Part shown: positions 8,789 to 15,733 of the stretch, in pieces
Numbering within the stretch: position 1 is the first letter of the stretch
Layout of the letters: the number at the start of each line of letters is the position of its first letter
Assembly (NCBI GenBank): GCA_037131735.1
Contig: JBAXQM010000012.1
Location: forward strand, 1 to 64,000
DNA length: 64,000 nt
Reading direction: 5' to 3'
From: CAIUPE01 sp037131735
GTDB taxonomy: Bacteria > Pseudomonadota > Alphaproteobacteria > Rhizobiales > Beijerinckiaceae
Position numbers and translations under genes: made by a program
The notes under the pieces: model-generated
What the model saw: only the letters and a program-made list of their open reading frames with translations
Database searches by the model: none
Told to the model about the DNA's origin: nothing

Positions 8789-9711
8789 CAAAAATATCCC
8801 TCGTGTTTTTTCCTTTCCATAGAGCCGAAGCTATCGCCATCAATCTTTCGTCCTTGGCGCTCTGAGTTTTGCGCGTTCACTATTTCAAGGAGGATGTCTT
8901 CAAGTGTATCAGCGTCAGACTCAATGGCTGCCGTGAGAGGGTAGCACCCTAAAGTTCTAAAGCGCACCTTAAGAACCTGAACTTCTTCATGGGGAAGAAT
9001 GCGGCATCGCGCATCATCAACCATCATGAGCATATCCGACCTTACCACAACAGGCCGAAGCTTAGCCATATAGAGCGGCACGATGGGAATATTTTCGAGA
9101 TAGATATATTGCCAGATATCCGTTTCGGTCCAGTTTGATAAAGGGAATACTCTTAGGCTCTCGCCGGTCTTCTTTTTCGTATTATAGATATTCCATAATT
9201 CCGGTCGTTGATTTTTTGGATCCCACCGATGGGATTCAGACCGGATGGAAAATATCCGTTCTTTCGCACGAGTTTTTTCTTCGTCCCGGCGCGCGCCTCC
9301 GAAGACCACATCGAATTTATACTGGTTGAGAGCCTGTTTGAGCGCTTCCGTTTTTGTGATGTCTGTGTGGAGAGCGGAGCCATGATCAAAAGGATTGATG
9401 TCTTTCTCGATGGCTTCGGGGTTGATGTAAGTGAGAAGCTCCATACCGCTTTCCTGCGCCATAAAATCACGAAATGCATACATTTCCTGAAATTTCCAAC
9501 GCGTGTCGATGTGAAGCAACGGAAAAGGAGGAGGTGAGGGATAAAATGCTTTCATCGCAAGGTGAAGCATCACCCCGCTATCTTTCCCGGCTGAATACAT
9601 CATGACAGGATTTTGTGCGTCAGCAAAAGCCTCACGAATAATATGGATGCTCTCAGCTTCCAATTGCTTGAAATGGGAGGATTTTGCCAGAGTGACGCGG
9701 TTTGTATGCAT
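8788..9711 (-). CDS. cysD: Sulfate adenylyltransferase small subunit
   Basis: About 307 residues from the ATG at 9711; a GTG at 9726 would add five residues, and the ribosome binding site is weak for both. It shows the PP-loop ATP pyrophosphatase signature YSAGKDSGVMLHLA near residue 45, the conserved GGARRDEEKTRAKER stretch and the family's C-terminal SERQGR and GYF ending. CysD carries the adenylyl-transfer active site and works as a heterodimer with CysN, encoded next. The motif usually read as HVDTGWKF is HIDTRWKF here, a small departure. The gene pair supplies APS/PAPS for sulfation or assimilation; no cysH or cysI lies in the window. Confidence 0.93.
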   Translation of the reverse strand: MHTNRVTLAKSSHFKQLEAESIHIIREAFADAQNPVMMYSAGKDSGVMLHLAMKAFYPSPPPFPLLHIDTRWKFQEMYAFRDFMAQESGMELLTYINPEAIEKDINPFDHGSALHTDITKTEALKQALNQYKFDVVFGGARRDEEKTRAKERIFSIRSESHRWDPKNQRPELWNIYNTKKKTGESLRVFPLSNWTETDIWQYIYLENIPIVPLYMAKLRPVVVRSDMLMMVDDARCRILPHEEVQVLKVRFRTLGCYPLTAAIESDADTLEDILLEIVNAQNSERQGRKIDGDSFGSMERKKHEGYF

Positions 9712-10089
9712 TATCGGACTTTTCACTTAACTCTGTGTGATCGATCGTTGGCAGTGAGATGAATAAAGCGCCTATTTCGAATATTTATCGTGCTGATCAT
9801 ATAATTATACTCACGTTCATTGTTCTTGATTTACACGATAATTCTATTTCAGCGACTAATTTAGCTTGCTCAGTCCGGTTCAGCACGTCAAAAGCCATTC
9901 ATTTAGAAAGGTAATCAATATGAAATGGTAGGAGTTTGATTGTTTCGGAGACAAGTCAGTATTCCGAGTTAATCCCAGTTTTGAAATATTTGAGATAATT
10001 CTTATCTCTTTTGATCATCGGATTTCTTGCGTAAGTCTTTTTGCGCAATCGAGATGCTGTTTGATTTAAAGACGACTTCCGGATCCAAT
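9712..10089. other. Intergenic region, no gene seen
   Basis: About 380 A+T-rich bases between the sulfotransferase and cysD, both on the minus strand. It presumably holds the cysD promoter. The length argues that the two are not one tight operon. Confidence 0.4.
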
Positions 10090-10959
10090 CTATACATATT
10101 GTCTGACGATTAATTGATTATAGTCGTTATATTTCTTTAGCACAGGTAACTGCGCAATTCTTTCGCGATTTAAATCGACCAGATTGGAATCGTTTCGATC
10201 ACCGATCTCTTGGGAGTGCGAAATGAAGTTACCAAACTTAGATTCAAGGTTTTTTGGGTCATCCGAATACCCGAAGAGTTCAAAATCACGTGCGAATATC
10301 TTTCGTACTAGTGCTATTTCTCTATCACCATAATATTGACCAATAAGCATTGAAGCATTCGTCGCATTTGATCTCGAACTGACAATTTCGTCATTGTTGT
10401 TCTGAAGAAGAAATCGCTCAAGATGAATGAATTTTTCTAAAAAGAAGACATAGTTGTACTTTAATTCGTCAATGGCCAAATTTAGATATTGAGATCTAAA
10501 ATGACTATCTAAGCGCCATGAATCTAAGTTCTCGATAGCCACTAGAAATTCTAGAAAATTAATTGGAATTTTATCTCCAAATTGCTTTCGAAAGGTAATT
10601 GTCCCGCGGCTCGATTTATTTAGATATCCGGACAATATCCGCGAGAAGGGATTTCTTACGGCACTGAATACAATTTTATTTTCAAGCTCATGAGTTTCAA
10701 TTATTCGACTGCTTGGCTTTTCATATCGTCGTCTGAAGCTCGCTATATCTTCACCACCCTGCGCAACAAATTTTTTTGTTTTAAGGTCGATTAGATTTGC
10801 TTTTATAGTCGAGCTCGCGACTTTTTCGTTAGTTATGTACAATAGATCTAAGTTATCCGGCGCGCAAATTTCGATGGGGGTACCCTGAATTTTGTAAACA
10901 CGTCTAGCAATTTGCTTTCTGAGAAATGTTCTTAAACTAAATTGCGATTTTGGTACCAC
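10090..10959 (-). CDS. Sulfotransferase family protein (carbohydrate-type)
   Basis: A 289-residue protein opening with GTG at 10959. ITNEKVASSTIKANL near residue 48 corresponds to the 5'-phosphosulfate-binding loop of Sulfotransfer_2-type enzymes, and FSAVRNPFSRILSGYLNK near residue 97 to the 3'-phosphate-binding Arg/Ser segment. Such enzymes transfer sulfate from PAPS to a sugar hydroxyl. There is no clear membrane helix, so it is probably cytoplasmic. Its position upstream of cysDNC on the same strand suggests PAPS is made for it, as in the rhizobial nodPQ/nodH arrangement; the acceptor is more likely a surface polysaccharide or LPS than a Nod factor, since no nod genes are seen. Strikingly A+T-rich, suggesting recent acquisition. 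Confidence 0.72.
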   Translation of the reverse strand: MVPKSQFSLRTFLRKQIARRVYKIQGTPIEICAPDNLDLLYITNEKVASSTIKANLIDLKTKKFVAQGGEDIASFRRRYEKPSSRIIETHELENKIVFSAVRNPFSRILSGYLNKSSRGTITFRKQFGDKIPINFLEFLVAIENLDSWRLDSHFRSQYLNLAIDELKYNYVFFLEKFIHLERFLLQNNNDEIVSSRSNATNASMLIGQYYGDREIALVRKIFARDFELFGYSDDPKNLESKFGNFISHSQEIGDRNDSNLVDLNRERIAQLPVLKKYNDYNQLIVRQYV

Positions 10960-11602
10960 AATCTGACGCTCCGTGTGAAATAGGGAGCGCTCTACATATA
11001 CGGTTCTTATTTTAAAAAATAAGATATATTTTATCTCTACTTAGAATCGTGATTTGCATTTTTGAGAAAGTCATACGCATGATTAGACTTGAACTTGAAT
11101 ATACAAAGCTACCCAAGTTTTCTCTTTAAAAAAAAGGCATTTTCAATAGCCTGCCCAAGTCGCCCTTAAACCGGAGCCACCCTGTGTCGACCCGTTGTGA
11201 GTGCTTTTCCCTGGTCGGCTGGCCGTTGCCATTAACCCGCGATCGGCGATCTGCGGAATGGCCGACGCATCGACCCCTTCTTCACTCTTGGTCGCACATT
11301 GATAACTCCTAACAGATTCAAATTTCGTGATCTAGATTGACCGCTCGCAAGGAAGCCGGGTTTTGGACGGAGGCTGCGCTCCAAACATTGGCCCGGTGCG
11401 CGACAATCCCCATAATGCCCTCATTACAACAAATACACGCTCGGCCTTGGCGGAGAGAGCGGATTTTTATAAACTTTCCAATATTTTGACCGGGCTGTTG
11501 ATTTAAGGCCGCATTGGTGCTCCATCGACCTTATGACTTTATCCGCACGCGCCCCGAAACTTGATGACGGCGCGGCGCGACCGAGATGGGAATAAAGAAC
11601 GA
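10960..11602. other. Boundary region between A+T-rich and G+C-richer DNA; no gene seen
   Basis: About 640 bases between the divergent sulfotransferase and feoB genes. The composition changes here, near 11.15 kb, from A+T-rich to G+C-richer. I looked for feoA, which often precedes feoB, and found no frame resembling it. No tRNA or integrase that would mark an island end is visible. Confidence 0.45.
11005..11024. promoter_or_regulatory. A+T-rich palindrome upstream of the sulfotransferase
   Basis: TCTTATTTT and AAAATAAGA form a perfect 9-base inverted repeat around two bases, about 45 bases before the sulfotransferase start. It could be an operator, but an A+T-rich region makes chance palindromes common. 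Confidence 0.25.
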
Positions 11603-13465
11603 ATGTCGTCCTGGCCTGCTGATGCCTTCCGCTTTGCGCTTGTAGGTAATCCCAATTGCGGCAAGACCGCGCTCTTCAATATGCTCACTGGTAAGCGCCA
11701 GAAGGTTGCAAATTATCCGGGCGTCACGGTGGAGAGCAAACGCGGGCGGCTGATCACGCCCTCAGGCCGCAAAATGGTCGCCGTGGATTTGCCTGGCACC
11801 TATAGTCTGCGCGGGCGGAGCCCGGACGAAGCGGTGACGCGCCGCGCGATCACCGGAGAGATGGAGGATGAGCCGAGGCCCGATCTCATTATCTGCGTCG
11901 TTGATGCGACGAATCTACGCTTGAGTTTGCGCCTCGCCCTCGAACTCAAAGCGACGGGCGCACCGGTGATGATTGCCCTCAATATGGTTGATATCGCGAA
12001 AACGCGGGGTATCACCATTGATGTTGAAGGGCTCGCGCGCGATATCGGTCTTGCAATTGTTCCGACCGTAGCCGTTGAAAAATACGGCATCGAAATACTG
12101 CTGCGATTCATCGATCAAGCCGCGGCTGATGCGCGGGACTATGGCCAAGCGCAATGGCATGAGCAAAGCGCTGAGGAGGTACGTGCGGCGCATCGCTTTG
12201 TAGATGAAAGCGTCAAACGTAATGTAATAACGCCTGTTCATGCCGATCGCTGGACGCGGCGGATCGACTCTGTTTTGCTCCATCCGGTCTGGGGCATTGT
12301 CGCTTTGCTTCTCGTCTTGTTTTTGATTTTTCAAGCGGTGTTCAGCTGGTCGGCTCCCGCAATGGATGCCATTAAATCAGGGTTCGAATTTTTAGGCGAT
12401 CTCGTAAAAACCACTTTGCCCGAAGGCATGTTATCGAGCCTTCTCGCGGATGGTGTGATTGCCGGTGTTGGCAGCGTCATTATCTTTTTGCCACAGATTC
12501 TCGTTCTGTTTTTCTTCATCGTGCTGCTTGAAGATTTCGGCTATATGGCGCGCGCGGCGTTTCTCATGGACCGGATCATTGGCGGCGTGGGCTTGCATGG
12601 CCGCTCCTTCATTCCGCTTCTATCAAGCTTCGCCTGCGCCATTCCGGGTGTTATGGCGACACGTGTTATTGACAATCGGCGCCAACGCTTTGCCACGATT
12701 ATGATTGCGCCTTTGATGACCTGCTCGGCGCGTATTCCCGTCTATACGCTCATCATTGGTGCATTTATTCCCGATACGCATCTTTACGGATTCATCAATG
12801 TGCAGGGCCTTGTAATGTTCGGGCTTTATGCCGCCGGAATCATTTCGGCCTTTCTTGTGGCTTGGGTTTTCCGTGTGATTGTGTGGAGCGGAAAAAGCGA
12901 ACCCTTCATCATGGAATTGCCAAGCTATAAACGTCCATCGCTGCGAAGCGTGATTATCAATGTTTTACAACGCGGCTTCGTGTTCTTGCGCCGCGCCGGC
13001 ACGACAATTCTTTCGATGATGGTATTGATCTGGTTTTTGGCGAGTGTGCCAGGCGCGCCCGAAGGTGCGACAGATCCCGCGATCAATTATTCCTTTGCGG
13101 GTATGATCGGACATCTGTTGCAGCCCCTGCTCGCGCCAATCGGATTTAATTGGCAAATTGCGGTGGCGCTTATTCCCGGCATGGCCGCGCGCGAGGTCGC
13201 GGTGGGCGCCTTGGCCACGGTTTATGCCATCGGTTCGGATGAGGGCGCCTTGTCAAATGTCATTGCGCTGCATTGGCCGCTTGCCACCGGCTTGTCCCTG
13301 CTCGCCTGGTATGTGTTTGCCCCGCAATGCGCGTCGACTCTTAGCGTGGTCAAGCGTGAAACCAATTCTTGGCAATGGCCGCTTGCGATGTTTATCTATC
13401 TGACCGCCCTTGCCTATATCGCTGCCTTCATTGTCTATCAGACAACGATCTCTATCACCGGATAA
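11603..13465 (+). CDS. feoB: Ferrous iron transporter FeoB
   Basis: A 620-residue protein from the ATG at 11603 (an in-frame ATG at 11561 would add 14 residues without a visible ribosome binding site). The N-terminal G domain has GNPNCGKT, the switch DLPGTYSL and NMVD. After about residue 210 comes the hydrophobic permease domain, including two gate repeats and CAIPGVMATR. FeoB takes up Fe2+ across the inner membrane. It is shorter than the E. coli protein (773 residues) but near the usual size of compact forms. Followed after 12 bases by a small Cys-rich protein gene. No feoA is seen upstream. Confidence 0.93.
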   Translation: MSSWPADAFRFALVGNPNCGKTALFNMLTGKRQKVANYPGVTVESKRGRLITPSGRKMVAVDLPGTYSLRGRSPDEAVTRRAITGEMEDEPRPDLIICVVDATNLRLSLRLALELKATGAPVMIALNMVDIAKTRGITIDVEGLARDIGLAIVPTVAVEKYGIEILLRFIDQAAADARDYGQAQWHEQSAEEVRAAHRFVDESVKRNVITPVHADRWTRRIDSVLLHPVWGIVALLLVLFLIFQAVFSWSAPAMDAIKSGFEFLGDLVKTTLPEGMLSSLLADGVIAGVGSVIIFLPQILVLFFFIVLLEDFGYMARAAFLMDRIIGGVGLHGRSFIPLLSSFACAIPGVMATRVIDNRRQRFATIMIAPLMTCSARIPVYTLIIGAFIPDTHLYGFINVQGLVMFGLYAAGIISAFLVAWVFRVIVWSGKSEPFIMELPSYKRPSLRSVIINVLQRGFVFLRRAGTTILSMMVLIWFLASVPGAPEGATDPAINYSFAGMIGHLLQPLLAPIGFNWQIAVALIPGMAAREVAVGALATVYAIGSDEGALSNVIALHWPLATGLSLLAWYVFAPQCASTLSVVKRETNSWQWPLAMFIYLTALAYIAAFIVYQTTISITG

Positions 13466-13477
13466 AGGGACGAGTTG

Positions 13478-13669
13478 ATGTCCACACTGACCGAGATGCT
13501 GATTGTCTACACGCTCGTTGCCGCAGCTTTTCTCTATGTTGCACGTGGGTGGATCATGAAATTTGTATTCAAAAGAGAAGCGCAGAGCGAAGAAGGTTGC
13601 GGCTCTTGCGAGAGCGGCGCGTGCTCTTCATGCAAGGCGCATGCATTCACGGATCAGAAAATCGTCTGA
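13478..13669 (+). CDS. FeoB-associated Cys-rich small membrane protein
   Basis: A 63-residue protein with one N-terminal membrane helix (about residues 7-23) and a cytoplasmic tail containing CGSCESGACSSC near residue 44. AAAGGGACGAG just before the ATG at 13478 is a good ribosome binding site. Small proteins of this form often follow feoB and are annotated as FeoB-associated Cys-rich membrane proteins. The cysteines could bind iron or an Fe-S cluster and report iron status to FeoB, but that is inference. Confidence 0.75.
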   Translation: MSTLTEMLIVYTLVAAAFLYVARGWIMKFVFKREAQSEEGCGSCESGACSSCKAHAFTDQKIV

Positions 13670-13680
13670 CGTCGGTTTAC

Positions 13681-13998
13681 TTAAACCTTACAATTAACGC
13701 ATCGAAGGGCAGTGGGCACGGATTCCAACCGCTTTTGCGAAATTGGCTCGCCACAGTCGATACAGACACCATAAGTGCCATTGGCAATCCGACCTAGAGC
13801 GCGATCAATTGCGGTGATTTCTTTTAAAGCCGCCGCCTCAATCCCTCCGAGTGAATCAAGGCTTTCGAGATCGCCCGCTTGTTCCTCGAAATCAGCTGAC
13901 AAAGGCGCTTGCAGATTTGAATCGATTGCAGATACGCGCTCGGCTAGCTCCGCACGCCGTGTTTTTAACGTTTTTTCTACCGCTAGAAAATTTGCCAT
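13681..13998 (-). CDS. TraR/DksA family zinc-finger protein
   Basis: A 105-residue protein with a helical N-terminal half and a C-terminal C4 zinc finger CIDCGEPI...RCVNC (spacing CxxC-17-CxxC). This is the TraR/DksA layout, whose members bind in the RNA polymerase secondary channel and modulate initiation, often with ppGpp. It is shorter than DksA (about 150 residues) and lacks the full coiled-coil tip, so it is a DksA-like paralogue. GGGGATGAG before the start is a fair ribosome binding site. It converges on the feoB operon, with 11 bases between stops. Confidence 0.82.
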   Translation of the reverse strand: MANFLAVEKTLKTRRAELAERVSAIDSNLQAPLSADFEEQAGDLESLDSLGGIEAAALKEITAIDRALGRIANGTYGVCIDCGEPISQKRLESVPTALRCVNCKV

Positions 13999-14104
13999 CA
14001 CTCATCCCCGCTTTTGTCTCGATTGCCGTAAGGCAGAGCTTAATAGCATTTTGGCGGGGGCGATTTGTGCCAGATCAAATCAAGTGATGGTGGATGAATT
14101 CCGT

Positions 14105-14884
14105 TTAGAAAGCAGATCGGAACGCCCCGCCATCGATCAGGATATTCTGGCCGGTAATGTAACCGGCATGGGAACTTGAGAGAAAAGCGGCAACTTGGCC
14201 AAATTCCTCTGCCGTGCCCAACCGCTTCGCCGGCACACTGTTCATGCGCTGACGCCTAATCTCGTCTTCAGACACCGATTGCTGCGCCGCCGCGCGCGCA
14301 AAATTGCTCTTGATCCGGTCCGTATCAAACATGCCCGGCAATACCGCGTTGATTGTAACATTAGCATGGGCAACATCGCGGGCGACACCGGCAAGAAACG
14401 CTGTCAAACCCGCACGCGCGCCCGACGAAAGATCAAGACCGCTAATCGGTGTCAAAACCGATGCGGACGTAATATTCACAATGCGCCCAAATTTGCGCGC
14501 CACCATGCCATCGATCACGCGCTGAATGAGCTCAATGGGAGTGACCATGTTTTGAACAACACCCGAAACCAACGCCTCACGATCCAACTCACGAAAATCG
14601 CGTAATGCAGGACCGCCATTATTATTGATGAGAATATCGGGCTCACTGCAGGCAGCCAGCAAGCGATCTTGTGTCGCGCGCTCGGACACATCACCAACAA
14701 CTTCTGTGATCTTTGCACCCGTTGCGGCTTTAATCTCTTCGGCGGTCGCGTGAAGGACATCCGCGTTGCGGCCATTAAGGACGAGCTCGCATCCCGCTTC
14801 CGCCAGCGCGAAAGCTGTGCCTTTGCCCAACCCCTTGCTTGACGCACAAATGATGGCCTTACGCCCTGCGAGTCCGAGATCCAT
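14105..14884 (-). CDS. SDR family oxidoreductase with atypical active site
   Basis: A 259-residue Rossmann-fold protein. The nucleotide motif reads ASSKGLGKG near residue 14 and INNNGGPALRDF replaces the usual NNAG, near residue 86. The catalytic Ser is in ITSASV (about residue 139), but where YxxxK is expected the sequence reads LSSGARAGL, with no Tyr/Lys pair. This divergent SDR subgroup is usually annotated as a putative 3-oxoacyl-ACP-reductase-like protein; with the Tyr missing, ordinary ketoreductase chemistry is doubtful. The ending GQNILIDGGAFRSAF is typical. Neighbours give no pathway clue. Confidence 0.75.
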   Translation of the reverse strand: MDLGLAGRKAIICASSKGLGKGTAFALAEAGCELVLNGRNADVLHATAEEIKAATGAKITEVVGDVSERATQDRLLAACSEPDILINNNGGPALRDFRELDREALVSGVVQNMVTPIELIQRVIDGMVARKFGRIVNITSASVLTPISGLDLSSGARAGLTAFLAGVARDVAHANVTINAVLPGMFDTDRIKSNFARAAAQQSVSEDEIRRQRMNSVPAKRLGTAEEFGQVAAFLSSSHAGYITGQNILIDGGAFRSAF

Positions 14885-15133
14885 AGTAATAGTCCTTTGA
14901 TTGTAATGATTTTAGAATGATCCGCGTGCTTGGAGGGCCAAGCGATAAGAGGCCGAATAACGGAGAAAGCGCCTTGTTGAACCACCGGAAACGCCCTTTG
15001 GCAAGGTGGCGCACAGAAAACACCTTTCAGTTTTATTCTGTCTCACTTGCGCGAAATCAATGTCAGACGCGTGTAACGCCCTAGGCTCTTCATCTTCCGC
15101 TGATTCCCCTCATCATCCCGAAAGGATCAGACC

Positions 15134-15703
15134 ATGGAAGTCCCGCTTCATCTCGATATTCAAAATTTTACGCCCGAAGCCTTTGTCCGCGAAGAAGTAG
15201 ACAAGCAGTTGGAGGCTCTCGAAAAGAGATTTAAGCGGATCACAGCCTGTCGCGTGGCGATCAAAGGCCCGAGCGGACATCACCAAACCGGTGGCCTTTA
15301 TGAAGTGAATATATGGATCACGTTGCCGGATGGGCGCGAGGTCGCCGTTATCAAAACACCAACACGTGATGAGCGCCACTCTCATCTAATCTTTGCGATT
15401 CATGACGCCTTCAAGCGCGCGCGTCGCCGCCTCGAAGATACGGTTAGAAAAATGGATTTGCGGACAAAGACTCACGAGGCGCCGCCACACGGCACCGTGA
15501 CGCATCTCTCGGCAGATGGCGAGTTTGGATTTCTGACGACTGATGACGGACGTGAAATTTACTTCCATCGCAATAGCGTGCTGAATGGGGGATATAAGCA
15601 ACTCCATCATGGCGACAAAGTATCGTTTTCAGAAGAACAAGGTCTCAAAGGCGCGCAGGCGAGCACTGTTCATATACTTCATCACCATCGCGCTACGCCG
15701 TAA
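15134..15703 (+). CDS. HPF/RaiA ribosome hibernation factor fused to a cold-shock domain
   Basis: A 189-residue protein. Residues 1-105 match the HPF/YfiA (sigma-54 modulation) beta-alpha-beta fold, which binds the 30S decoding centre and silences ribosomes. Residues about 118-180 form a cold-shock nucleic-acid-binding domain, with GTVTHLSADGEFGFLTTDDG containing the RNP1-like GFGF-type segment, and an EIYFHRNSV RNP2-like segment. The fusion occurs in some proteobacteria in place of the long-HPF dimerisation tail. AAAGGATC precedes the ATG. Probably a stationary-phase or stress ribosome protection factor, monocistronic. Confidence 0.85.
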   Translation: MEVPLHLDIQNFTPEAFVREEVDKQLEALEKRFKRITACRVAIKGPSGHHQTGGLYEVNIWITLPDGREVAVIKTPTRDERHSHLIFAIHDAFKRARRRLEDTVRKMDLRTKTHEAPPHGTVTHLSADGEFGFLTTDDGREIYFHRNSVLNGGYKQLHHGDKVSFSEEQGLKGAQASTVHILHHHRATP

Positions 15704-15733
15704 TGAAGCCCCATAATCATACTCATAAAAATT

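Noticed and set aside
11161..11560. Possible feoA before feoB
   Set aside because: No frame of the needed length with FeoA-like (SH3) sequence was found.
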